Origin: Apibacter muscae
Lineage (GTDB): Bacteria > Bacteroidota > Bacteroidia > Flavobacteriales > Weeksellaceae
Assembly (NCBI RefSeq): GCF_007845635.1
Contig: NZ_SELG01000029.1
Span: forward strand, 62,001 to 126,000
Direction of reading: 5' to 3'
DNA: 64,000 bases
Made by a program: the position numbers and the translations under genes. Positions 54,831 through 63,506 of this stretch are shown piece after piece; the first letter of the stretch is position 1; each line of letters begins with the position of its first letter. The notes under the pieces were generated by a model. That model worked only from the letters and a program-made list of their open reading frames with translations. It was not told the DNA's origin and did no database searches.

Positions 54831-57107
54831 TTAAAATTTAATTGTTGCAGAAAACTCGATGGTTAATGGACGAATATAACTACCTGTCATTAACACATTT
54901 TTATATGCTTGTGGGTTTGCCTCAATTTCTTCTTTCGTTTTCAATTCAGACCCTGAAATTGTACCCTTAGCTCCGGTTTGATTTAAGAAATTTACAACCG
55001 TAGCATTTAACATTAAATGCTTGTTAACGTCCCAATTTATTCCTCCAAAGGTTTCCCATCTGCCATTAAAGTAAAGTGCATTACTTAGGTTTGCATATGT
55101 CTTACTAAAATATCGGAAGCTTGCCCAAAGGGATAATTTAGGGGTAATTTGATATTTAGGATCCAGTTCAATTAATACTTGAGGTATTTCTGTAACTATG
55201 TTACCAGTAAAATTATACGATTTCCCGAAAGCCGATGTCTCGTATTTTTTATATTTAGGTTTTTGGTAAGTAAATAAAAAGTGTAAATCAAAATTTTTGA
55301 ACGGATAAGTTACCAAATCTGTAGTCCAAGCCAGTGTCTCAATATCAAAATTTAACGATTTTGCTACAATCTCACTTTCATTTGCTGGATTAATCAAGTT
55401 TAAACGTGTATAATTATTTGTTTTTTGTATCCAGGTAAACATGGAGGTCAGTTGAATCCAATCATTATTCAAATAAATACCAACTCTAGCCATTGGAACC
55501 TTTATTTGTTTGGTACTTGGATTACTAAATCCCGCAAAGTTATCAATATGAGGTCTTTGCGTATTATAAGTAAACTCTCCAGTTAATCCAAAATGTGGCA
55601 TTAATACATAATTGGCTGTTACTGTAGCAACCGTATTTAGCCAATTAAAATCAAACGATTGTTCTTGAATAGTTTCTGTTTGATCTGGGCCATAGGTATG
55701 AGTATCCCCTAAATGAAACCCTGTATAACGTTCATAAGGTAAGTTTTTACCTTTCAATTTATAATATTCTAAACGTAATCCATAGTATAAATTAAATCTA
55801 TCACTTATTGCCCAATTATCTGTACCATATAAAGCTAATCGGTTTTCAAAACCTTTGTAGTATTCAGAAGCATTTCTGTTGTAGTCATAATAGGTAAATG
55901 ATTCTCCAGTAGCCAGGTTCTGGGTTCGTAACCTTCTTGGATTTTTAGCTACTTCTTGGTTATACATGGTTGTATTGGAAGAATAGTCAATATTATAATA
56001 CCATTCGTTCAAACCAATTCTCCAATTGTGATTTTTGGTTTTAGCACTTAATTCAGACGTTAATAAAAAAGTATCTATGAATCCTCTGTTTAATGCTGAC
56101 ATCCGGCTTTGAACATCGCCCACATATGGCACATTTGTATCTTCGTAATAGTACTGCATATCAGAAGGGATTTGATTTTCGTAAGTTAATCCCATTGGAG
56201 TTTGGTACACCATGGAAGCCATGGATCTCATATATTTAGCATTTATCTTTAATTTGTAATTGTCTGATAAATTTATGTCGGTCAATAAATTATATTCATT
56301 GGTACGATTTAACGAGGCATCTCTTAAATTAGTGGTTTCCATTCTCCCGTTACGTATATTCATATAAGTCATAGAACCGTCGACCGGTGCGTATGAGCTT
56401 GTACCTAATTTAAAATTTTTATACTGCTTAACATTTCCATTTCCTACATAGATAAAAGGAGCATTCTGAGTAACTAAGGTTAGTCTATAATCTTCCGCAT
56501 TTTTATAAAGAAAGGTAATCTTACCTTTATTATTATTAAATACTTTAGTTAAAGCTATTTTATACATATTTATTTGATCTTGGAAATCGGTGAATTTTAT
56601 ATTAAAACTTCCTGGATCGTAACTTTGAAATATACTTGCTGAATAATACAACCCTTTGCTTTTTAATAAAGGACCTGATACGTTAACATCAAACTGTTGC
56701 ATGTTGTATTGATTTCCAAAATATTTAAAGGCTCCTTGAAACTGATCTCCTCCTAGTTTATCAATTGAATTAATTCCGTAGCCTATATTTCCGGTGGTTA
56801 TTGCATTTTCTGCTACATTTACTAATCCTACTTTCTCCAAACTAAGGTCACTTCTCCAATTTGTACTTAATGCTTGTGGGTTGGTATAATATACCGCAGG
56901 CAAACTATTCTCTCTTACATAGGTTCCTGCATCCGGCAATCCTATTTGAATTTCTCGTGGTTCTGATGTACTTGCTGCATTTAGCATTACATTTCTATCG
57001 TTACCTTCTTTTTTTTCTGGAAACTGAAGTGAATCTACTTTTACAATTTGTGCCTTAAGATTTATAAATGTGATTAAAAAAGATAAAATTAGTATATATA
57101 TTCTCAT
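54831..57107 (-). CDS. TonB-dependent receptor of the fructan operon
   Basis: 758 residues. Signal peptide (about 1-19), then a short N-terminal region directly into a plug-like domain (REIQIGLPDAGTYVRENSLPAVYYTNPQALSTNWRSD) and a long series of barrel strands ending LTIEFSATIKF. There is no carboxypeptidase-like N-terminal domain of the SusC kind. It is the second gene after the GH32 hydrolase, so it probably imports fructo-oligosaccharides or fructan. No SusD partner is present. Confidence 0.82.
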   Translation of the reverse strand: MRIYILILSFLITFINLKAQIVKVDSLQFPEKKEGNDRNVMLNAASTSEPREIQIGLPDAGTYVRENSLPAVYYTNPQALSTNWRSDLSLEKVGLVNVAENAITTGNIGYGINSIDKLGGDQFQGAFKYFGNQYNMQQFDVNVSGPLLKSKGLYYSASIFQSYDPGSFNIKFTDFQDQINMYKIALTKVFNNNKGKITFLYKNAEDYRLTLVTQNAPFIYVGNGNVKQYKNFKLGTSSYAPVDGSMTYMNIRNGRMETTNLRDASLNRTNEYNLLTDINLSDNYKLKINAKYMRSMASMVYQTPMGLTYENQIPSDMQYYYEDTNVPYVGDVQSRMSALNRGFIDTFLLTSELSAKTKNHNWRIGLNEWYYNIDYSSNTTMYNQEVAKNPRRLRTQNLATGESFTYYDYNRNASEYYKGFENRLALYGTDNWAISDRFNLYYGLRLEYYKLKGKNLPYERYTGFHLGDTHTYGPDQTETIQEQSFDFNWLNTVATVTANYVLMPHFGLTGEFTYNTQRPHIDNFAGFSNPSTKQIKVPMARVGIYLNNDWIQLTSMFTWIQKTNNYTRLNLINPANESEIVAKSLNFDIETLAWTTDLVTYPFKNFDLHFLFTYQKPKYKKYETSAFGKSYNFTGNIVTEIPQVLIELDPKYQITPKLSLWASFRYFSKTYANLSNALYFNGRWETFGGINWDVNKHLMLNATVVNFLNQTGAKGTISGSELKTKEEIEANPQAYKNVLMTGSYIRPLTIEFSATIKF

Positions 57108-57212
57108 GTGGTTTTATGATTTTACTGTTTTTTAAGTTAATATGATTACAATTATTTATAAGTCAAACCCTATCTCACCATTGATTTTATGAGATTGATA
57201 ATTTTATAAGAT

Positions 57213-57244
57213 ACTCTCCATTATAAATATTTATAATGGAGAGT
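57213..57244 (-). promoter_or_regulatory. Perfect palindrome between the GH32 and receptor genes
   Basis: 32-nt perfect inverted repeat (57213-57228 and 57229-57244) with outer sequence ACTCTCC/GGAGAGT. In the GH32-receptor mRNA it would form a strong hairpin without a clear U-tail, so it may set the ratio of the two products by partial termination or by protecting transcript ends. Confidence 0.55.
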
Positions 57245-57253
57245 GCTTTATAT

Positions 57254-59488
57254 TTATAAGCCTAGTTTATAAATGTTTATATTATTAAACTGAATAGGCT
57301 GTTTATCCAAGGATTTAAATGTTAAATTATTGTACGACTCCTTAGGAAATATTAGAGAAGTTACAGCTGTTTCTCCATCATTTAAAAATAATTCAATTGA
57401 GGCTTTATCTACCAATAACCTTATTTTATACATATTTCTCTTAACTATTGGTGAATGTATCACTGAAGAAAAATTTATAGCGAAGTCTGTATCTCCACTT
57501 TGTGTTCTATCTAAACTTAGTTCTTCTTTAGTTAAGTCAAATATAAAAGATACTTGTTGATTGTTGTTGTTGGATAGTATAAAACTAAACTCATTTGATT
57601 TTTCTGGTTTAATATCCATTTCAATTTCATAGGCTCCTTCATTTCCTGACAAAAGATTTTTAATTGTATAAGTATCGTTCACTGATACATTTTCATAAGT
57701 ATTAGTTTCTTTTCTTAGCTCTTTAACCGTTTCAATCGGTGGATTGGCTAATACTAAATGCTTACCATTATTGACCAATTTAAGCTCTCTAGGTAAGGTC
57801 ATTGCATTCTTAAAATTCACAGAAGGCACTTGGTTTGCATAGTCCCAATTACTCATCCAACCAATAAAAATAGTTTTTCCATTCGGTTCGTTATTCCATG
57901 TAACTCCTGCATAATTGTCCCGCCCATTATCAATCCACAATGGATACGGTAATGGATCAGGTGTAAATTTTTTACCGTCAAAATCTCCGATAAAATATTG
58001 AGTAGCGCTACCACTGTTAGGTCCACCAGGATTTATACTAACCAATAAGACCCATTTTGTTTTACCATTATAAGTTAAAGGAAATAAATCTGGACATTCC
58101 CATACCCCGCCATGTGCTCCAATTCCTTCTCCAAATTCACTTAATTTTTCCCAATTTTTTAAATTTTTGGAGCCATAGAAGGTGATAGTTTGCGTAGTAG
58201 CTAATGACATGATCCATTGTTTAGAATCCTTGTCCCAAAATACTTTAGGATCTCTAAAATCTACAATGTTGGGATCCGTAAGTACCGGATTACCTTTATA
58301 TTTAATAAATGTTTTTCCATTATCTAAGCTATACGCTAAATTTTGGGTCTGTCTATCTCCGTCATTGGTATAGATAGCCACCATAGCATCTTTTCCAAAG
58401 CCAGCTGTATTAAATTTATCTATCACTGCACTACCTGAAAAAATGGTTCCTTCTGAATCTGGTAATATTCCAGGTGTTTTATGTTCCCAATTAATTAAAT
58501 CTTTGGATACTGCATGTCCCCAAGTCATATTCCCCCAAACTGATCCGTAAGGATTGTATTGATAGAACAAATGGTATTCTCCGTCTTTATAAACCATTCC
58601 GTTGGGATCATTGGTCCAACCAAAGAATGGAGAATAGTGGTAAAGTGGACGGAATGGTTCGTCATACTTAAAGTTAAAAGTGTTGGAGGTATTAATTTTT
58701 GAATATCCAATTCCATTTCTTTTAAAAATTGGAAGTAGTAAATTTATATCTTTCCCTTTATATCCTTCAATATTTAAAGGCACCCAATAATCAATCTTAT
58801 TCTGTGCTAGTCTTATATTGGAATGTGGAATCTGTTTAATTCCATCTATCTCTAAAAATACTTTTACCTCAGGAGCTTTGTCTTCGATCGGTAACATTAT
58901 GTATTTCTTGTCTGATTTAATAGATAATCTTTTATCTACCATATAATCACTTTTAGGTATGTTGCCCATTTCGATTTGATCTATTAAAATATGTCCCCAT
59001 TTCCCCCTATCATTATCTACGATTCTTAAATATGCTTGTTTTCCTAAATATTTACTTACATCCCAAGTCATCCACTCTAGCTGACTGCCTTCTGAAAACG
59101 GACTATTTTTGTAAATAGTTTTACCATCAATAACTAATTCAATATAAAGATCTGGACTTGTTCCACCTCCTATTAAAAAATTAATGTAATTACTTTTAAT
59201 TTTAAATGGTGAAGAAGTTAATGTTCCTCTGCTATCATCTCCTTCTGACAAACTACTTACGAAATAATTTCCTAAGTACCCATTAACATCTCGAATTCCA
59301 GAATTTTCTTTAGTAACAGGGGAATTTCCGAAAGCTTCTCCCTCTACTTTCCAATTTTTGAAGTTGCCCGACTCAAAATCGTCTACAACTATAAATGCTT
59401 CTTTCCCTGATTTTTTATTTTGTCCGTGTAATGTAGTTATAGACAATAAGGGTAAAGAACATAAAAGTATAATTAAGTTCTTTTTCAT
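57254..59488 (-). CDS. Family 32 glycoside hydrolase (levanase/inulinase type)
   Basis: 744 residues. Signal peptide (about 1-23, SPase I type, no lipobox), an N-terminal beta-sandwich region (about 30-275, DFESGNFKNWKVEGEAFG and YINFLIGGG, DUF4980-like), the five-bladed GH32 catalytic domain and a C-terminal beta-sandwich. Catalytic residues are Asp294 in WTNDPNG (nucleophile), Asp413 in FRDPKVFW and Glu464 in WECPDLFP (acid/base). It should release fructose from levan, inulin or sucrose outside the cytoplasm. First gene of a two-gene operon with the TonB receptor. Confidence 0.95.
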   Translation of the reverse strand: MKKNLIILLCSLPLLSITTLHGQNKKSGKEAFIVVDDFESGNFKNWKVEGEAFGNSPVTKENSGIRDVNGYLGNYFVSSLSEGDDSRGTLTSSPFKIKSNYINFLIGGGTSPDLYIELVIDGKTIYKNSPFSEGSQLEWMTWDVSKYLGKQAYLRIVDNDRGKWGHILIDQIEMGNIPKSDYMVDKRLSIKSDKKYIMLPIEDKAPEVKVFLEIDGIKQIPHSNIRLAQNKIDYWVPLNIEGYKGKDINLLLPIFKRNGIGYSKINTSNTFNFKYDEPFRPLYHYSPFFGWTNDPNGMVYKDGEYHLFYQYNPYGSVWGNMTWGHAVSKDLINWEHKTPGILPDSEGTIFSGSAVIDKFNTAGFGKDAMVAIYTNDGDRQTQNLAYSLDNGKTFIKYKGNPVLTDPNIVDFRDPKVFWDKDSKQWIMSLATTQTITFYGSKNLKNWEKLSEFGEGIGAHGGVWECPDLFPLTYNGKTKWVLLVSINPGGPNSGSATQYFIGDFDGKKFTPDPLPYPLWIDNGRDNYAGVTWNNEPNGKTIFIGWMSNWDYANQVPSVNFKNAMTLPRELKLVNNGKHLVLANPPIETVKELRKETNTYENVSVNDTYTIKNLLSGNEGAYEIEMDIKPEKSNEFSFILSNNNNQQVSFIFDLTKEELSLDRTQSGDTDFAINFSSVIHSPIVKRNMYKIRLLVDKASIELFLNDGETAVTSLIFPKESYNNLTFKSLDKQPIQFNNINIYKLGL

Positions 59489-59520
59489 GACTAAAATTTT
59501 TTTAAGCGTTTAAACATTAA

Positions 59521-59528
59521 CAAATTTA
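59521..59528 (-). promoter_or_regulatory. -7 box TAAATTTG of the GH32 operon
   Basis: On the minus strand the bases read TAAATTTG, an exact TAnnTTTG match, 32 nt before the GH32 ATG. Confidence 0.5.
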
Positions 59529-59535
59529 ATTTTTT

Positions 59536-59567
59536 TATTCTATTTAATCAAATAATTAAACAGAATA
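59536..59567 (-). promoter_or_regulatory. Candidate operator of the GH32 operon
   Basis: Inverted repeat with 13-bp arms, TATTCTATTTAAT (59536-59548) and ATTAAACAGAATA (59555-59567), one mismatch, 6-nt spacer. It begins 7 bp upstream of the -7 box and covers the -33 region, where a repressor or activator would act. A GTTTAAAC palindrome also lies near the transcription start (59508-59515). Confidence 0.45.
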
Positions 59568-59719
59568 AAAAAAAATATGCATAAAAGTCATGTAAAAAAT
59601 AAAGATGAAGTAAGTTTTTTGAATTATACTTAGTTATAACTAATGAATTTTTGAGAAATATTTAAGTTAAATGGTTTAAAGGTTTAAAGTATTTCTAATT
59701 TAATATCAATTTGAATGTA

Positions 59720-60351
59720 TTAAAGATTCTCCTGCTTATATTTATAATACAGTTCTCTTAATCCTTTAATGGTATGGTAGCGATCGTATACATCAATTTT
59801 ATGGGTTAATTCTGAAAATATATGCCCGGTTCCTCCTGTTGCTATAACATAGACTTTCTCTTGTAATTCTTCTTTTATTTTATCGATTAAACCTTCTACC
59901 ATTGATAGAAATCCAAAGAAAACTCCACTTTGCATACATTCTTCAGTGTTTTTTCCTAAAACTGTTTTTGGTACTCTCATTTCGATGTCTGAGAGTTGAG
60001 CCGTAGATCCTATTAATGAGTTTAATGAGGTTATTACTCCTGGGGCTATAATAACTCCTTTTATTTCTCCATGTGTATCTACACAGGTCAGTGTTAAGGC
60101 GGTTCCAAAATCTACAATAATTTTTATTCCTTTATAATGTTTGTACGCATAGTAAGCATTCGCGTAAAGATCTGTGCCCATTCGGGAGCTTATTCCGGTT
60201 AGTTCTGTAGGTATTTCTCGCGAAACTAGGATTGATTTAATGCCATGCAATAAATGCAAGGATCTTCGCACTGGATAGGTGAGATGTGGAACTACTGAGC
60301 CTACTACAATTTCTTTTATCTCTTTAATGTTTATTCCATAATTTTGATAGG
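59720..60351 (-). pseudogene. coaX: 5'-truncated copy of coaX
   Basis: Homologous to the complete coaX at 62735-63499 from about residue 46 to the stop. The first 45 residues, including the phosphate-binding motif VVNIGNSNIRFG, are missing, and an in-frame TAA stands just outside the break (about 60356-60358). Without that motif the product cannot bind ATP normally, so I call it a pseudogene even though 183 codons remain open from a GTG. The interior is nearly identical to the complete gene; the last 15 codons differ more (LYYKYKQENL against LYLKYKKEN). Confidence 0.85.
59742..60351. repeat. Direct repeat of coaX DNA, left copy
   Basis: About 610 bp matching 62754-63363 at a constant offset of 3012 bp, with only a handful of substitutions. 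Homology stops sharply after GATAGG at 60351; to the left it fades over the last codons of the gene. Confidence 0.85.
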
Positions 60352-60677
60352 CTATTTATTTTAGGAGCAACATCAATTTTCAAAATAACATCCACTAAAT
60401 ATTTTACAATTGAAAAACAGTATGTTTAAAAGAAATTACTAATATTTATAATTGCAGACTTTTTAATTAAGTTTAATAATAAAAGTCTCTTTCATCTTTT
60501 TATATTATTCATATAATGCAATTTAAAAAGAAGTTTTTAAACCCAATGAATGTATTTGTAATTATGAAATAATTTTATATAAATTAAAAAATTATAATGA
60601 GATATAATGATTTTAATATAGGATAATATTATATAAATATTTAATATTTTATACTAAATGTTTTGTATTTTTGAGGC
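60352..60677 (+). other. 326-bp very AT-rich region with a promoter for the acyltransferase
   Basis: No coding frame is evident. TATTTTTG at 60666-60673 is an exact TAnnTTTG box only 4 nt before the acyltransferase ATG at 60678, so the message would start at or beside the start codon. Confidence 0.5.
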
Positions 60678-62675
60678 ATGCATTTAAAATATAGACCTGA
60701 TATTGATGGACTAAGAGCTTTAGCGGTTATTTCTGTTATTGTTTATCACCTTAACAATCATTGGTTACCTGGAGGTTTTATTGGTGTAGATGTTTTCTTT
60801 GTTATTTCTGGGTTTTTAATTACTAAAATTATTTATAGGGAAATTATTTCTAATCAATTTAGTTTTAAAAATTTTTATCAAAGAAGAATAAATAGAATTT
60901 TACCTGTTTTTTTTTCTGTAATGTTATGCACTTCTTTTGTTGCTTGGTATTTACTTCTTCCAGATGAATTTATGCTTTTTCTTCGAAGCTTAAAATCAAC
61001 AACCTATTTTTGGGAAAATATGTTTTTTGCAAAAAATACAGGTGGTTATTGGGATTCTTCTGCAGAACAAATGCCTATCTTACATACTTGGAGTTTAGCT
61101 GTTGAAGAACAATTTTATATACTACTACCATTAATACTTTTATTATTATTGAAAATCAGATTTCAAACTGAAAATAAGTTGTTAAGGTTAAATATTAACA
61201 CTATTTTATTAATTCTATTTGTTATTGCAATTATTTCTTTTGCTTTAGCACAAATATCACCAAAATACAGTTTCCTTAACAAGTATAATTATTATTCGTT
61301 ATTTACGGGAAGAGCTGGAGAATTATTAATTGGATCTATTGTAGGTATTCTACAAATTAAAATAGATGAACATTCACCTAAAAAAAACTATTTACATTCT
61401 TTTATTTTTACAAATATTTTTACAATTATTGGATCTATTGCATTAATTTTTTCATTTTTATTTATTTCTAAAAAATATTTATTTCCAAGTATTTGGACTT
61501 TAATCCCTACGTTAGGAACTGCTCTCATTTTATATTTTTATCATCCTAAATCAATAATTACTCGTATATTTTCATTAATACCATTAGTTTATATTGGAAA
61601 AATTTCTTACTCTTTATATCTATGGCACTGGCCCATAATAGTATTAGCTAAAAAATATCTATTTATTGAACATTTAGTTACATTTAAACACTATGCTTAT
61701 ATTACTATAACTTGCATTATTCTATCCATATTAAGCTTTTATTTTATTGAAAAACCTTGTAGAAAGAATAATAAAAGCTTTAAATTTTCTTTAATTATTT
61801 ATTATATTTTACCATCATTACTAATTCTTAGTATATACTACATACATAAAAAAAATAGATCTCTGGATTTTAGATTTGAAAAAAGAATTAAACTTTATAA
61901 TTTACAAAAACAATTTTTAGATCCTCAATCTAATTTTTGCCATAATGTTATTAATGACAATTGTATATTTGGAGATACTTCTAAAGAACCATCAATTTTA
62001 CTAATTGGAGATTCAAATGCCGCACATTATGGACCCTATTTAGATGAAGCTGGTAAATATTACCATTTTTCAGTAAAGATAATAACTAATGATCGTCACG
62101 TTTGTGCTGTTCTTCCTGATGAAAGAGCAATATTGTCACTAAAAGAATTTGAGAATGAATGTACCGAGTTCATTAAATATCTGAATAAAGCTATTGATAA
62201 AGCTCGTATTATAATTTTTACAAACCGCCAGGAAAATTTGTACTATAACATAAAAACTCGTTTTATCTTAAGTAATTCATTGCCTAAATTTATTGACTTT
62301 CTAAATAAAAAAGGGAAAAAAGTAATTTTTCTAGCTCAAGTACCAATGTTAAATGCTAATGAATATGATAAATATTATTACTATTTTTTAATTAATAAAA
62401 CCTTTGACACACACAATATGCTATCCCATATTGAGGAAAAATCAAACAATTTCGTATATAATATTATAAAAAATAAGGCTTTATATTTTAACCCATTAAA
62501 TGATTTAGATGAAAATTCTAAAAAATCATGGCCTATTTACAACTCACTTTTAGCTTATTCAAAAGACAATAACCACCTAAATGAATACGTAACCAGACAA
62601 TGGGCTAAAGAAGTATTACCTAAACAGAAAGCTTTCTGGGAAAGAATAGCGAGAATAGCAAATAAATCTAACTAA
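60678..62675 (+). CDS. Membrane O-acyltransferase with C-terminal SGNH domain (OafA-like)
   Basis: 665 residues. The N-terminal acyltransferase-3 domain (about 1-375, ten or more membrane helices) begins YRPDIDGLRALAVISVIVYH and includes GFIGVDVFFVISGFLIT and WSLAVEEQFYILLPL. The C-terminal periplasmic SGNH hydrolase-like domain carries ILLIGDSNAAHYGPYL (Ser block) and DNNHLNEY (Asp/His block). Such proteins O-acetylate O-antigen or other surface glycans. The gene is more AT-rich than its neighbours, is on the opposite strand and lies between two copies of coaX DNA, all consistent with acquisition by recombination. Confidence 0.92.
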   Translation: MHLKYRPDIDGLRALAVISVIVYHLNNHWLPGGFIGVDVFFVISGFLITKIIYREIISNQFSFKNFYQRRINRILPVFFSVMLCTSFVAWYLLLPDEFMLFLRSLKSTTYFWENMFFAKNTGGYWDSSAEQMPILHTWSLAVEEQFYILLPLILLLLLKIRFQTENKLLRLNINTILLILFVIAIISFALAQISPKYSFLNKYNYYSLFTGRAGELLIGSIVGILQIKIDEHSPKKNYLHSFIFTNIFTIIGSIALIFSFLFISKKYLFPSIWTLIPTLGTALILYFYHPKSIITRIFSLIPLVYIGKISYSLYLWHWPIIVLAKKYLFIEHLVTFKHYAYITITCIILSILSFYFIEKPCRKNNKSFKFSLIIYYILPSLLILSIYYIHKKNRSLDFRFEKRIKLYNLQKQFLDPQSNFCHNVINDNCIFGDTSKEPSILLIGDSNAAHYGPYLDEAGKYYHFSVKIITNDRHVCAVLPDERAILSLKEFENECTEFIKYLNKAIDKARIIIFTNRQENLYYNIKTRFILSNSLPKFIDFLNKKGKKVIFLAQVPMLNANEYDKYYYYFLINKTFDTHNMLSHIEEKSNNFVYNIIKNKALYFNPLNDLDENSKKSWPIYNSLLAYSKDNNHLNEYVTRQWAKEVLPKQKAFWERIARIANKSN

Positions 62676-62734
62676 AAATTTTACTTATTTGCAATCAATA
62701 TTAATAATTTATAAAAATAAATAACTTTTGTTTG

Positions 62735-63499
62735 CTAATTCTCTTTTTTATACTTTAAATACAATTCTCTCAACCCTTTAATGGTATGATAACGATCGTA
62801 TACATCAATTTTATGGGTTAATTCTGAAAATATATGCCCGGTTCCTCCTGTTGCTATTACATATACTTTCTCTTGTAATTCTTCTTTTATTTTATCGATT
62901 AAACCTTCTACCATTGATAGAAATCCAAAGAAAACTCCACTTTGCATACATTCTTCAGTGTTTTTTCCTAAAACTGTTTTTGGTACTCTCATTTCGATGT
63001 CTGAGAGTTGAGCCGTAGATCCTATTAATGAGTTTAATGAGGTTATTACTCCTGGGGCTATAATAACTCCTTTTATTTCTCCATGTGTATCTACACAGGT
63101 CAGTGTTAAGGCGGTTCCAAAATCTACAATAATTTTTATTCCTTTATAATGTTTGTACGCATAGTAAGCATTCGCGTAAAGATCTGTGCCCATTCGGGAG
63201 CTTATTCCGGTTAGTTCTGTAGGTATTTCTCGCGAAACTAGGATTGATTTAATGCCATGCAATAAATGCAAGGATCTTCGCACTGGATAAGTGAGATGTG
63301 GAACTACTGAGCCCACTACAATTTCTTTTATCTCTTTAATGTTTATTCCATAATTTTGATAGGTTAATTTAATTTGAGAAAATAATTCATCTTCTGTTTT
63401 ATGGGGTTTGGTATTCATAACCCATGAATTAACACATTCTTCTCCTTCAAAAAAACCAAAGCGTATATTACTGTTTCCTATATTAACTACTAATAGCAT
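62735..63499 (-). CDS. coaX: Type III pantothenate kinase
   Basis: 254 residues, complete. N-terminal phosphate motif VVNIGNSNIRFGFF, the catalytic-region GTDLYANAYYAYKHYKG and IIVDFGTALTLTCVD. CoaX phosphorylates pantothenate at the start of coenzyme A synthesis. It starts 7 nt downstream of the M1 peptidase stop and is probably co-transcribed with it. Most of its 3' three quarters is duplicated at 59742-60351. Confidence 0.95.
   Translation of the reverse strand: MLLVVNIGNSNIRFGFFEGEECVNSWVMNTKPHKTEDELFSQIKLTYQNYGINIKEIKEIVVGSVVPHLTYPVRRSLHLLHGIKSILVSREIPTELTGISSRMGTDLYANAYYAYKHYKGIKIIVDFGTALTLTCVDTHGEIKGVIIAPGVITSLNSLIGSTAQLSDIEMRVPKTVLGKNTEECMQSGVFFGFLSMVEGLIDKIKEELQEKVYVIATGGTGHIFSELTHKIDVYDRYHTIKGLRELYLKYKKEN
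62754..63363. repeat. Direct repeat of coaX DNA, right copy
   Basis: Partner of 59742-60351 (offset 3012 bp). This copy lies inside the complete coaX gene. Homology ends after GATAGG at 63363, about codon 46. Confidence 0.85.
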
Positions 63500-63506
63500 T
63501 ATCTTC

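Noticed and set aside
59720-60271. Counting the left coaX copy as a second functional pantothenate kinase
   Set aside because: It lacks the N-terminal phosphate-binding motif and has an in-frame stop at the break.
59500-63500. A transposon or insertion sequence carrying the acyltransferase
   Set aside because: No transposase, terminal inverted repeats or short target duplications were seen; the flanking repeats are parts of a host gene.
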